Numbered from the stretch's first letter, positions 11,788 through 23,072 are shown. The stretch is 64,000 nucleotides of DNA from Phialocephala subalpina (GCA_900073065.1 FJOG01000007.1:1383031-1447030), one strand, 5' to 3'. The notes: generated from the sequence alone by a model not told the origin. Translations and numbers: made by a program.

Positions 11788-13142
11788 ATGGCGGCACCTC
11801 CCACATTTCCGCCTAACTTGGCTCCGCCTCAGGTTCCGCCTGGGTGGAGAGCGGACTGGAGTCCCCAGCACAATACTTGGTGAGTTGTGCGATAGGGCAA
11901 GGGACATCGAAGGACCAAGTTGTGAAGAATGTTGTCGCTGATACAACTTTCGACAGGTACTACATCAATCTTACTACCCAGGCGTCTCAATGGAACTTTC
12001 CAGTTGAACAAGCCCCAGTACCTTATGGAGCTCCACCTCCTACTCAACAATACCAACCTTATCCACAGCAACAACAACTTGTACCTCCGCAGACAACCAC
12101 ACCTCAACCTCAAAGTCCTGCAGATGGCGCTCAACCAGCGGCTCCAGGCGAAGACGGAGAAAGAGGACTTGGGAAGATCGCCGCTGGAGGACTGCTCGGA
12201 GTAGCGGGCGGTCTGATCGCTGGAGCTATTTTCAACAAGGAAAAGGAAGAGAACAAAATCCCGAAACCGCACTTCAGCTTCTGGAACAATAGCAACGATA
12301 GCAGTAACGAGTCCTTGAACAACCAACAAAGTGGAGGCGGCCCGGCGTCATGGTTCTCCAAGTTCGGAAGTGGAGGGGGAAACCAACCTAGCTTCATGGC
12401 GCCCGTTGAGGGAGCTGTCGCGGGAGCAGCTACCGGTGGGCTTTTTGGAAGCATGGCAAGCCATATGCCACACATACCAGGTCATAACGCAGCGCCTCCT
12501 CCGAACTACCACGGATCACCACCACCACCTCAACAACATATCCCACAAGCAGCACCTCAACAGTATCCCACACCGCAGTATCAAACACCAAGCTACAGAG
12601 GCAATGGACCTCCTCTGCACATCCACTGCGCAGCATGGTCCGACCAAGACATCACCCACATCGTCCGCCGCATGGTGACACCAAACCAATCCATCGACTT
12701 CGACACAGACGATCTTTCCAAGCAATTTGGCGATCCATGGCCCGGCGCCCCCAAACAATTCTCCATCATCTACTCCTACGGTCCCCGTCCATGGGAGCTA
12801 GTCGCGACCGCAAGCGGGAGAGGAAAATTCTCATTGCTCCCTCATGAGCCATTAAGCAAAGATCGTATGTCCTATATCCAAGCTCCAAACAGTAGGATCG
12901 TGGCTGTCGTCTGGGGAAGAGGGAACGCGCTCGATAAGGATGCGACCGAGAAGTTGACTGAGATCGAGACGACGGGGGAGTTTCAAGCTAGTATTGATTG
13001 GGCAGGATTCGATGACTTGTGGGGGCCGGGGAAAGTCGCTGTTGCGTACTATCGGACTGCGAATGGAGAGGTCAAGTTCGCAGCTGCCAGAGAGGGAGGG
13101 ACATGTCGTTTGCCATGGAATCCATTGGCGAAATGGAGTTGA
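11788..13142 (+). CDS. WW-domain protein with Pro/Gln-rich and glycine-zipper segments
   Basis: Exon 1 is 11788-11879 and exon 2 is 11957-13142 (425 residues). The intron falls inside a WW domain (about 15-46): PPGWRADWSPQHNTW joins YYINLTTQASQWNFP, with both signature Trp and the Tyr-Tyr pair, so the splice is well supported. WW domains bind proline-rich ligands. Downstream come a Q/P-rich tract (about 48-100), an alanine/glycine zipper (GGLLGVAGGLIAGAIF) that could insert in or lie against a membrane, a Ser/Asn/Gly-rich segment, a second small zipper (GAVAGAATGGLFGSM), a P/H/Q-rich stretch, and a well-structured C-terminal domain of about 165 residues starting at LHIHCAAWSDQDITHIVRRM. I do not recognise that domain. 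Cell location and role unknown. Confidence 0.86.
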
Positions 13143-14421
13143 GAAGGATGGGGGAGGTTCGAATTGTACTGTTCTCGTTTTCCAGCGCTCGCATACCCTT
13201 GATATTGCTTGTCGATCATTGCTCTTGGTATTTTAGCTGCATTTTGGTACAAATGAGGGTATTCAGGCTCAAATGTGCTCAAATAGTCGTATTGACCCTC
13301 ACCTTTGTATAAAGTCAGCTCCCTCCCTCCTTCTCTCTTCTCTTGGGTCTCGTTTTTCTCGTCCTTAGAGTTGCTTTGTTTTTTTCGTGCAAGCGCACAT
13401 ATATCGCATCGTTTTTGTCGCATCCAGCCTTCCAACGACTTCTCCCTTCGCATCCCACTCGCAGCTCAGGAAGGAGAGAAGAGAAGCGCTCGCAAAGAAC
13501 GTGGGTCCTCTCCCACGTGACACAAGCGACCTCCTTACTACCCCTGAGCATGTCCTGAAACATGACTCCTCTAGCGATGCATACGTGTCCAGGCTCCTTG
13601 AAAATCCTTTCCGAGGTTGTTTTCTCCAACTTCTCTCAACTTCAGACGCTCGCAGATTTGGTCTCCTCTTTTTGATCCGATGCTAACATGCGATGGCATT
13701 GACGTTGGCAGCATCACCATCACCTTCAGAATGACCTCAAAACCCTCAATCTGGCACGCAAATCGTCACGAAATGCACTGTACTCACGGCAAACGTCGAC
13801 CCGCATTAAAACCATCCCATTCCCAGGCATCGAGGGTCTCTTTCTGTCTGTGCACAGCAAGCGCTGATCTTTGCGCATCTTCATCCGAAGAAACAACGGG
13901 GCGTGTTTCAAAACATTTCCTCTCTTGGCGGGTGCGGATTCCTTTATCTCGCAAATCTCCACTGCGAACGGGTTAGCGCCTCAGCACATTTTATATGCAG
14001 CCTACGCCCCTCTGCCAAGAACTGCCAACTCTCCTTGCTGTTTTTTGTGTGGAAGTTTGTGCCCAGCGGAGATCTGAGCATCAGCCGCTGAAACATGTGG
14101 GCTTGAAACGGTAATTAAAGCAAGTTTCCATTGGCGGGTAGGACGACGTCAGTGAGGTGTGGATATCGCTCATTTCGTGATTTATATATCGCGGCTCCCC
14201 TCTGCATTTGAGTTTTCTGTTCTTCACGGCAGGTTGTCTGTATACATTCTTTTTCCCTACACACACGATCCTTACATTCATTTTCAACGTCTAGAACGTA
14301 CATTGTTGTCTTGTGATCGAAGCTGGTCTGAAATCATTTACAACGAACTTCAGAAGTCCATTCATTATCACCACACAGATCTACATCCAGTCACTCTTTC
14401 AGTTTCGATATCGTATTCACC
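13143..14421. other. Intergenic region upstream of the AA9 gene
   Basis: About 1.3 kb with pyrimidine-rich stretches (13310-13400 and 13640-13690). Overlapping short open frames on both strands look like by-products of base composition. Carbon-source regulation of the cellulolytic gene downstream would be expected to act here, but I cannot point to a specific site with confidence. Confidence 0.5.
14180..14190 (+). promoter_or_regulatory. TATA-like element of the AA9 gene
   Basis: TTTATATATC lies about 235 bases before the AA9 start codon. It is the only strong TATA-like run in the proximal promoter. The distance implies a long 5' leader, which is plausible for a secreted-enzyme gene. Assignment is by position only. 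Confidence 0.35.
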
Positions 14422-15426
14422 ATGTCTTCCATGACCAAGACTTCCGCCCTTTTGGGTCTTTTGGCCTCAGTTGCCCAGGTTTCTGCTCACGGCTTCGTTC
14501 AAGGAATTGACGTCGCTGGCACCTGTGAGTCGAGATTCATCGTTCATCGAGATGTTTGCTGACAGTTTGCAGACTACACCGGCTACCTAGTCAACCAATA
14601 CCCATACCAATCCGACCCTCCCGCCTCGATCGGCTGGGCTGAGACTGCCACCGATCTCGGCTATGTCGCCCCTGATGCCTACGCATCCGGTGATATCATC
14701 TGCCACCGAGGAGCAACCAACGCTCAACTCTCAGCTTCCGTCGCTGCTGGTGACGTTGTCACCATGTTCTGGAACACCTGGCCAGAGTCCCATCACGGCC
14801 CCGTCATAGACTATATTGCTTCCTGCGACGGAGACTGCAAGTCCGTTGACAAGACCACTCTCGAATTCGTAAAGATCGCAGAGTCTGGTCTCATCTCCGA
14901 CACCACCTCCCCAGGAACCTGGGCTTCAGATAACCTGATCTCGAACAACAACTCCTGGGCCATCACCATCCCATCTACCCTCGCACCAGGAAACTACGTC
15001 CTCAGACATGAGATCATTGCTCTTCACAGTGCCGGAAGCTCTGATGGTGCTCAAAACTACCCTCAATGCGTCAACCTCGAAGTCACTGGTTCAGGAACCG
15101 CATCTCCAGCTGGAACCCTTGGTGAGAGCCTCTATACCGAGACCGACGCCGGTATTCTTGTCAATATCTACACCACTGGTCTCAGCTACACTATCCCCGG
15201 CCCAACTCTCTGGTCGGGTGGATCTTCTGGCTCAGCTACCAGTGCCGCGGCTGGTGTCGCGTCCAGCACGCAAGCCGCAGTTGTCACTTCATCGGCTGTC
15301 GCTGCCGAAGCTACCAGCTCCGCTTCCTCTGTGCCAACCACCTTCGCAACTGTCGTGAAGTCTAGCTCCTCAGCTTCAGCCCCAGTTGAGACTGGTGCTG
15401 CTGGTGATGAATCTTGCGAGGCTTAA
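14422..15426 (+). CDS. AA9 lytic polysaccharide monooxygenase (formerly GH61), cellulose-active
   Basis: Exon 1 is 14422-14524 and exon 2 is 14573-15426, giving 318 residues. A copper enzyme that oxidatively cleaves cellulose outside the cell. The signal peptide ends VSA at residue 22, leaving His23 as the mature N-terminus, the first half of the histidine brace; the second brace His is in [12 protein letters not shown] (His108/109), and the axial Tyr is in AQNYPQC (Tyr197, mature 175, as in characterised AA9 enzymes). Residues 164-181 and 197-204 keep the usual [12 protein letters not shown] and YPQCVNLEV strands. The catalytic domain ends near 240 and is followed by an about 80-residue Ser/Thr/Ala-rich tail. 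No CBM1 cellulose-binding module is present, and the tail shows no convincing GPI signal. All catalytic residues are intact. Confidence 0.96.
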
Positions 15427-15999
15427 GTTTGGGCGGTCGTGAGATATGAAAGGGGACGAGGAGCGATGTGGGAGGAAGAAAAGAAAAGATATTCATGTAC
15501 ATATGTTTACGCACTGTGTGTGGCTTTGACTGGGGTTTTGGAAAAGGGGTGTTTGTACATATATATCTTTCTATGTGTATCTTTGACGGAAAAGTCAGAC
15601 ACGAACAAGAACAATGAAATGATGATTTGTCTTGGTATTTTTACTTTACTGTTTCTCGAAATGCGAATTGTCGGCAATTTCGATGTCCCATTGTTGACTG
15701 GACTTATTGTTCTTCGTTCACAGCAGAGTCATGGCAAACAATATGTCCTGATTTCGATTGGTACTCAAGACCGAAAACGTCCTTTTCTATATTTTTCCTT
15801 CTCTGCTCCCAGTTCATTCGTTGCCTATACATTGTTGTACTGAGCAGACAATCGCAGCGCATCTCGACCCCAAGCGTGTAGCGCTGGCATGATACCCAAA
15901 CATTGTTCTCGACTTCATCTCCCTGTCTGTCTCGAAGTCTTCATTGGTGTCTCGATATCTCATGCAACCTTATATGTTTGCTTCCCATCTCATGAAAAG
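15427..15999. other. 3' region of the AA9 gene
   Basis: No supported gene. Contains the AA9 3' UTR; T-rich stretches from about 15540 to 15840 would suit polyadenylation. A reading frame beginning at 15889 simply leads into the decayed gene that starts at 16000. Confidence 0.45.
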
Positions 16000-16960
16000 A
16001 TGGTCCCACCGACAAAACTCCCAGAAACACTCCTCGAAGATCTCCTCGTCGTGACGCCCATTGCAGAAAACTCGACCCTCTTTACAGGAACGGTACCTAG
16101 AGATTGGTGTGGGGTCTGGTATGTGCTCAATCTCTCCAGATCACTCCTCTTCCGTTCTCGATTCTCGCTTCCTGTTCCGATTCCTCAACTGACACAAACC
16201 CCACGCCAGCACTCAGCGGCATCACCGCAACCTTCATCCATTCCACTGCACGTCTCTACTCCCTAACCACCTCCCCCGCAAACCTCCAACCCGATCCCCT
16301 GAGCTCACATATCCAACCCATATACCCTGTCCCAATAAGCCCCGTTCTACTCTCCGTCTTCCCACTGAAGCTTAGGTCTAGAGTTCTGTTCTTCAACTTT
16401 CCCTCAAGTTCCCAACCGCCAGAAGTCACCCTCAAACTCAGCCGGTAGCCAGGAAGCGAGATGGAGGACCAGTGTCCTAGATATCCTGGCCTAGGGGAAT
16501 CTGGGAAGTGAGAGGGGATTGACGATTCCGGCAAAAATTGACTTTTTGGGAGTGGAGATAGGAGAGATGGATAGGGAAAAGGATTTTGTGGCTGAGGAAC
16601 AGCCGAAGTGGTATCGTGATGCTGCGCATGTGATTGGGAAGTTTGAGTGTTGGGTTCCGAGGGTTGGGGATGAGGTACGTGTGGAGGGGAAGTCTAGATT
16701 GTGATTTGGGTTGTTTGCTCGGCCTTTGATCTTGAGGGAGGAAAAGGTGTAGGGCAACCTGTCTCCTGAATCCGGAAGAGTTGGATTTGAATCCGATGGC
16801 TTGCTGGTTGCTCTTTGGTGCCTTAGTGGACGAGAAACAAGAGAAACTTGGGTCCGAGGGGTGTTGTAGACTTTGACTGTTGGGTGAGGATTGGGAGATG
16901 TGGTGTGAGGATATACTATTTCGAAGGTTTGGAGCGAGAGATTGTCCTGCCTTGTTTGGG
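16000..16960 (+). pseudogene. Decayed gene, possibly thioesterase-like
   Basis: An ATG at 16000 opens a protein-like exon (16000-16118: LPETLLEDLLVVTPI and TVPRDWCGV), followed by a good donor GTATGTG. Further protein-like blocks follow on the same strand in different frames: 16215-16448 (ITATFIHSTARLYSLTT), 16519-16680 (KWYRDAAHVIGKFECWVPRV), 16700-16740 (LFARPLILREEK), 16770-16850 (MACWLLFGALVDEKQEK) and 16850-16950 (VVDFDCWVRIGRCGVRIYYF). The blocks are collinear but separated by stops and frame changes that introns do not explain, so I read it as a dead gene. The first exon resembles the start of fungal thioesterase-like (double hot-dog) proteins, but this is weak. Confidence 0.42.
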
Positions 16961-17343
16961 TCTTTCAATGATTGAGTCGGAAAGTGACTGTCAAAAGGCA
17001 AGTTTCAGAAGCACTATTATATCTCTAGCCGTCCTGCTTTGGAGAAGCAAAGGCCACTTGAAAGTCCCAGAGTCAATTGTAAGATTACTTTAAAAGTGTA
17101 GAAAATCCATGCATGTATTCTTTAAAAGTTCAACGCGTTTATGTGCCCAGCCCAATTCAAATCGCGGTATGTTTGTTTTCCTTCAGCTTCAGCATGTGTC
17201 TTCAGCCATCAGAAATCATTGTATGTAGCGCCATCCATCGTAGATCATCCCATCAGCACTCCGTGAGATTCAACACGAGATAGTGCCAAGCCGATCCCAA
17301 CTTCCCACCAAGCAAGAATCGAGAAGGCAATCCGTATCGAGAT

Positions 17344-17913
17344 TTAATTCTGTAAAAGGTGTCAGCTCAGCATCAAACTGCATTTGAAGTTGAATCTCTC
17401 CAGGGAGTACTCACAGGCTCGCAGTAAGGTTCATTGTTAATGAATCTGCACTTCCAGTGGTACGGGCAGTAACTGATCAATTCCCAGTTATGAGTAGCGT
17501 CGCAGACCAACTGTTTTACACGTTCAAATATTAGCATTGTTTGTGAATAAAGGACCTCAACCAGTGAACGACGTTTCTGAGATAACAATGAAACAGTAAG
17601 ATATGAGTTGAATGTGAATTGCTACGAGGAAGGGATGGGTTGACTCAAATGAATAGCTGAAAGTGATTTAGGAAGTAACTACAGTAAGGTGAAAAGATAG
17701 GAACTGCAAAACTGCATAGAGAGAGAAGAAACTCACAATGCCGTATTGGGATATGCTTCTCTCATAGCAGGTATATGCTCCAGGTGTAGCGCACCACAAA
17801 CCTTCAGCACCATCAGTGGCTTGATCTGCAGGCAAGGCGGCGGCGTTTGCGAGGCGAATGACCCCAATGAGAAGGGAGATCATAGCAGTGATGAAGCGGG
17901 TGATAGGAGACAT
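17344..17913 (-). CDS. Small cysteine-rich secreted protein 1
   Basis: Three exons on the minus strand: 17913-17737, 17510-17415 and 17349-17344 (the last only two codons, N-stop); phase-0 introns with donors GTGAGT; 92 residues. A signal peptide (MSPITRFITAMISLLIGVIR then LANA) precedes a mature region with six cysteines: WCATPGAYTC, then VCDATHNWELISYC, KC and PYC. The large first intron (226 bp) and tiny last exon recur in its neighbours. Small size, export signal and even cysteine number fit an apoplastic effector-like or defence-like protein; no known family was recognised. It heads a co-oriented cluster of four relatives (to 20707). Confidence 0.8.
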
Positions 17914-18702
17914 CTTGATTGTGAGAGTGGTATGATGATTGTTGATTGAGTATTTTCTTTGTGGTTGTCGAAGGTTGTAGTTGAAAGGACTCAAAGTGAT
18001 GTGTTGTGCAGGAAGTGGTTGTGGGTGAAGAGTGAGACTTTATAGATGAGAGGAGGAAGGACAATTGGCGCTAGTAGACAGGTCGGTCGGTCGGTCGTCA
18101 ATCAAATGGTCGGTCGGACGTAATGCAGACGATCGTAGCTTCTCTAATAAGTGAATGTTTAAGTGAATACTGAGTTTCAGCCTTGCCTGGACTCTCTGGG
18201 CCCAATTTTCTTTCTTCAACATAAACGGTCTCTGATTAAGGCTCCTGACAATTCACTAAGTCTATGATCGCAAATGCACCATCTAGGCCGGGAGATTGAG
18301 AAAGCTTAGCAAGCAAGCTGCTGAACAATCCAGCTGATTTTTCTTGGAGCTTTTGGGCAGGTGTGGGAAGATCCATGCGTTGTATTCATTGAAGTTAATG
18401 CTTTCATTTATTGCACTGCAAGTAAACCTAGGACTTTTTCTTGCAAAGGTGAATCAAGTTCAGAATCCAAGCGAAACCTGAGGCCCCCATGTATGTATTC
18501 TATCCATGAATGCCATCCCGTCACTCAACCATGAGTACCGAGGCAGAGTTGCTTTCAAGCCAATACCAAACGTCCTCCATCTAGAGAAACCTTGCAGCAA
18601 AGCTTAGAAGAACTACAATGTCTCAATCGTCAGGATTCTGTTCTGTTCTCATTCGTGGAAGCAGAAAGAATCAAGCATAACTTACCAGACTTTTGGCTAA
18701 TC
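17914..18702. other. Intergenic region between secreted-protein genes
   Basis: About 0.8 kb with no supported gene. It includes the promoter of small secreted protein 1 (minus strand) and a short direct repetition of GGTCGGTCGGTCGG-type sequence near 18080-18120. ORFs here are short and unmatched. Confidence 0.45.
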
Positions 18703-19143
18703 TCATGAAACACAGAAGGGTGGTGAGGTAGGCTCGCAGAACATATTGAAGAATGGGGAGCCAAAGCAGACGGTACTGAGCTCCCAGGTGTTGGAGGCGT
18801 CACAAGGAGCTGAGTTTTGCGTTGAAAGTCAGCTAAGTCAAAAGTGGATTTGAATGAACAGGAGAAAGAGGGACACTTGAAACGGGCAGCAGAGAGGCTC
18901 AAGGGAGGTGAGCTGTAGCTTGAGAAAGTGAAGACAGTGAAGTTAGCGAGGTGTCTATGGTGAAGAAGTGGTAGAAAGGCTATAACTCACGGTTGTAGTG
19001 TGGTCAACAGAGCATTGATATCTTCCGGGGAATGGGCAGAAGGCACCAACATCGGCTGCTTGAGGTGCAGGGAGAGGATTGGCAGCGGCAAGGTGGAAGA
19101 CTGAGACGAGAAGACTAGCGAAGAGGTGATTGAGGATAGACAT
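18703..19143 (-). CDS. Small cysteine-rich secreted protein 2 (frame uncertain)
   Basis: Exon 1 (19143-18991, 51 codons, same length as exon 1 of protein 4) encodes a signal peptide (MSILNHLFASLLVSVFHLAA) and the family start FCPFPGRYQC, ending at a good GTGAGT donor in phase 0. The cysteine-bearing second exon lies near 18809-18703: PCDASNTWELSTVC, then FC and PFC, ending VS-stop. With the best acceptor (CTCAG at about 18810) the two exons are one base out of phase. So either a weak downstream donor (GTTATA) is used, a base has been lost in exon 2, or the assembly has an indel. Reading the other frame removes most cysteines. Secreted if expressed. Confidence 0.55.
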
Positions 19144-19199
19144 TTTGATTACGAAAGTATGATTGTAATTCAGCGCAGTGGGAAGAGTTGTAGAAAATC

Positions 19200-19565
19200 C
19201 AGTAAGGTTGAAGTTGGCGGCTTATGGAAAAGTGTGAGCCGGTTCTCCAGATACTAAGAGGGTCGCAGACTAGCTATCCATTCATCGTTAAGTAGGTTTT
19301 GACAAAGTCTCGGTGATGCTGGGACATTGAGAATGTTGAAATTCGACTGAAGATTAAGTGATAGCATATAGGAGTTGGGGGTAAAGGAGGCATACAATAC
19401 TAGTACCATCAAAGCTACAGGTATAGGTTCCCGGGGAAGAACAAGAGTTGCCTGGCTCTTGACTTGGGTCTTGTGATGCTGAGAAGGGGCTTGTGGTCGC
19501 GAGTTGCGGTACCAAGAGGAGGATGGCTACCAAGAAAGCTGGGATGAAACGTGTGAAAGAATCAT
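19200..19565 (-). pseudogene. Small cysteine-rich secreted protein 3, frameshifted relic
   Basis: A third family member. A hydrophobic leader (FTRFIPAFLVAILLLVPQLA) and the hallmark CSSPGTYTC end at ...GTSI with a GTATGC donor at 19395, exactly where the relatives splice. However, the only nearby ATG (19565) is out of frame with this leader: the distance is 170 bases where 171 would be in frame, so one base appears lost just after the start. The second exon begins at 19273 (LVCDPLSIW, matching LVCDATHNW of protein 1), but the later cysteines are gone. Inactive by sequence, unless an undetected upstream exon supplies a start. Confidence 0.62.
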
Positions 19566-20325
19566 CTTGACGTTGAGGGTTTTGAGAGTTTGTTGTATTG
19601 TACTTATAATGGTAGGTACTGGAGTCGGAAAGGATAGTTATATTGACTGCGTTGAGTTGATGTTTGTCTTGGAAAGATTGTCGTGTTTCGAAAGAACCGG
19701 TGGGAACTATCTAAGGAAGACCCAAACATAGACGGTAGCTCTTCGAATATGCTGATGACGACAGGGCACGAGTTTTGCGAAGCTGAGATTTATATAAATG
19801 TGACAGGCTAATCCAATCTAACAATCAGGGACTACCTTTGTGGTGCTAGGTGTTATGCGGAAGTCTTTCAAGCTCGAAAACTCCAGCCCACGAGCTCCAC
19901 CAAAAGAATTAATAAAGCTTGTTTGGAGACTGGGAACTTGGAAAAGCATGCAAGGGAGTAGATCAATTCAGTAAAAAGCCAATCTCTGTAACACCGTAGA
20001 TTGAGACTGGCGCATAAGAATGCATCACTGTGCAAGTCTATCAATTGAGGAACAAGTCACTTTAGATTCAAATTCAAAGCCGGCTTCATTGTGTCAGGTT
20101 GGAAAGCAAAATTTCATTGATCAATGCATGACTATGGCAGTCCAAATAAACCACTCAATCATGAACCATTGCCAATACCAAAGCCCAGCCAAGCAAACAA
20201 CCAAAAGACATTATGTACCGTATGCAGATCCCGATTATGTGGCAAACCCGGCCCCTGTGAAAGTGATCCCGAACCTAGCCACCATCTTCTTTGGCAACGA
20301 TGACTTGTGCGAATCGAGAAGGCGC
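19566..20325. other. Intergenic region between secreted-protein genes
   Basis: About 0.75 kb. On the minus strand a TATA-like ATTTATATAAATC (plus-strand position about 19787-19799) lies about 225 bases before the frameshifted relic's start. Nothing else is supported; overlapping short ORFs have no family resemblance. Confidence 0.4.
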
Positions 20326-20707
20326 CTAACCCTGAGAATGCCGTCAGCATTGGAGCCAACTACTAAAAAGGGAAAGGGACTTACCCAGCAGTAGGGAATT
20401 CCGTTGCTAGCATATTGGCAGGTGCGACCATTGCACTCAGCGACGTTGACGAAGACATGTTGGGGGCCGCAGACGTTCTCAATGATGAATGTGAGCTTTG
20501 TTTTCTGGGAAAGGAGGTTGCAATGAGACAAGTATTCTGAAGGGAGAGGCTTACAATCCAGTTCCAGTTGTCAGTACAGACGTACTTGCCAACGGGCATC
20601 TCCTCACAAGGTGTACCACTGGCGAATTGAGGCTTGGTAACTGGACTGCCGGCTGCAAGAGCGGACAGGAGGAGAGCACCAAGTGCGGCACGGATGATGG
20701 AAGTCAT
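20326..20707 (-). CDS. Small cysteine-rich secreted protein 4
   Basis: Exon 1 is 20707-20555 (51 codons), exon 2 is 20504-20385 and exon 3 is 20331-20326 (two codons, G-stop). With the CCCAG acceptor the protein has 92 residues, the same total as protein 1. A GAG acceptor nine codons later would align better with the relatives (I followed by NVCG as in I-LVCD). The signal peptide MTSIIRAALGALLLSALAAG precedes PCEEMPVGKYVC, then VCGPQHVFVNVAEC, RTC and PYCW. Six cysteines again, with C-x8-C near the start and PYC at the end. No lesion is seen. Role unknown; candidate secreted effector or defence protein. Confidence 0.76.
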
Positions 20708-21487
20708 CTTTGCGATGTTGTCGATTTTTTTGGGGTTGAGGTAGATTGCTGACGTTGAAAGGGGGTTGAAGGTGTGAAGGTGTTAAGGTTTGGTATTGGA
20801 AAGACGAACGTGTTTGTGGTCGTTGAAATACAGTCTGTTAGCGCCTCTCGAAGCGAGACGAGCTAACGAGGAGGTTGGCATCGGAGAGCGTGGAGCGGAT
20901 GAGGAATGACGATTGAAGGCTGGTACCTCACGTGAAAGAGTCCACGCGTCACTCGCAACAATGCTTTTTGAGCGAATTTCAGGCATGAACTCGGTTCTCG
21001 AAGGAGAGGGTTATCTTTCCTCGAGCGTGGATGAGCATGGGCATCATCTTCCCCAGAGTCTGGTGGCCCTCAAAAGAGACCAACTCACAACTGTACCCGG
21101 TACTGTGACATCAACATTGGGAATCAGAATTTGACAAAGTGAAGCAAGCGTTGTGCCGACGATAAATTAATCACGGGACAGTGTCCATGGGATATTACGC
21201 CTCTCAAGTTGAGATGCAGGCAATCACTCTAGACTTGAAGTAAACAAGAGGAGAAGTTCCAATCATCAAGCTCAATCACAAACCTCGATACTTACAATAA
21301 CAACACCTCGATACTGATGTACTAGATCAAGCGTTCTTACTGCTACTTGCGAGATCTCTTCTCTATTACCAAGAATCTCAGAAGCCACAGCCCTCGACGC
21401 TTACACTTGCAAACTTCAACGACCCTTGAGTAAGAGGAACAAAAAGACTCAGTTTGCGACCATCAGTAGCTGTCACTCACCATAGAC
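20708..21487. other. Divergent intergenic region
   Basis: About 0.78 kb separating the minus-strand cysteine-rich cluster from the plus-strand secreted paralogues; it must hold both promoters. No reading frame or repeat of note was recognised. Confidence 0.45.
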
Positions 21488-22396
21488 ATGAAGATACTTC
21501 CAAATATTATTATCCTATTCATTGGAGTTATACCCTCTTTGATCAAAGCGCAAATCAAGAACCTACGCTTCTTTGGACTTTGGCTTGGCGCTGGTCCTCA
21601 AGTCAATATCCTCGATGTATGATCCTTCTTTCAGCAACATCCGTAGCGCTGACCGAAAATCAAGTTTAGGAGCACGTTGATAATACCAACTGGCTTGCCT
21701 GACTTGACACTCAACGACGGAGTCCAAGCATTCTGGCCAGGCCTGGAGCCTTCTCAGTGTAACAGTGTCTTCCAGAATGTGATCACAAATGGAGACACAG
21801 TCGGAGAGTGGTCACAATTACCGTTCTATTGCTGCAAGTCAGTATTGGGTACAAATAAGCTGTATTTCTGTCTGACCTGTGTCGCAGTCCTGGTGTTGGG
21901 CTATCTCCCAAAGTCCGAGGTTAGACTCCAAACTCGGTGATTGTGAGAAGAAGGGCTTATTCAATTCAAGTCTATGCTGAAGATCGAGTCACGAACACGT
22001 TCGCCCTTAATGAGAATACCCTGAAGTGGTATAATACATACACCATTACCCCTGGCGCGGCTGGAGACGCAGCTGGACAGAAGATATTTACCAATAGCTT
22101 CGAATTCGACCCAAACACTATTGCGGCAGATCGTAAGTCTACTAAGGTATCAAAGGCTGAGTTCTGGCTGACACTTTTTAGATACAACGTTTGGGGAGCA
22201 GTATACAAGCGTACATTCAACGATTCTCAGCCTTGGATTCGGCTTACTGACTGTCCAACAGGCACTGATGACTATTGAACTTCAAGGAAATAGTAACTGG
22301 ACCTGGGGTCCGGTTGAGTGGAGGGACATTCTCCTTCGTGCCAACACTACAGAAACTAGTTGGTACACCACGGGAGTAGTACCACCCGCACACTGA
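21488..22396 (+). CDS. Secreted protein A of a tandem pair (probably damaged C-terminus)
   Basis: Six exons fit its neighbour B: 21488-21616, 21665-21837, 21888-21919, 21971-22132, 22182-22210 and 22262 onward; middle exons of 32, 162 and 29 bases are identical in length to B. The product starts with a signal peptide (ILFIGVIPSLIKA) and shares with B the runs F-x-STLIIPTG, WPGLE, FQNVI, GEW, YCCNP, NTFALN, LKWYN and VEWRDILL. At the end of exon 6, B has a GT donor after TGGTGCACAAA; here the matching site reads GGGAGT, so the frame runs on to a stop at 22394-22396 (219 residues). The abandoned last exon is still readable at about 22432-22622 (SYKFSQPVV, CYIAQM). The fold may be concanavalin-like; that is a guess. 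Confidence 0.72.
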
Positions 22397-23072
22397 ATTG
22401 CTGGCCAAGAGAATGACTGATAACCACAAGAGGTCCAACCCTGAGCGGAGGCCAGGACTTCAGCTACAAGTTCTCGCAACCTGTAGTCTGGACTTCAGAG
22501 AACTCAACTACTTGTTATATTGCACAAATGTCCTTCTTGTCTCCAACAATTCCATTACGGTTTCGAGTCAGGGGAGTATCTCATATGCATCGGCAAAGGC
22601 ATAGATGGTTTGTACACTTTTAGGGAGGTTGAGAAGTTTTACCATAGGGAAGAAATCATCTACAATGTGCCGGTCTTACATTTCCACACGAAAGCCAGTC
22701 ATTCAGAGGTCCATCGAAGAAGCTTTTAGGTTTTGGTTGCTGCTTTTTGAGTTCCAGGCCCCTTCAGGTGCATAAGAAGTTGACCATCACTCCTCGACTG
22801 TGATTCCATTGATTGGAAAGAAAATTTTATGAGTCATAGAATCAAAGACAAGTCTACTACCTTCGCAATTCACGCTTAGCTTCATTCAATTACATCTGAT
22901 TATCATTTTGCCGCCAGGCGGTTGGTGGTACTAGTGACGGAGAACTATTTAATCTTCGTCTCGACACTCTTTCCTCAAACAACTCCCTTGCTTACCCTAG
23001 CACAGCTACATCCCAAGCATCCAAGAAAATCTAGCCCAAAGTACCACAAGTCAAGGGACTATCATCATCATT

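Noticed and set aside
16477..17001. 174-residue minus-strand open frame
   Set aside because: Proline/serine/leucine-rich shadow opposite the decayed plus-strand gene; no conserved pattern.
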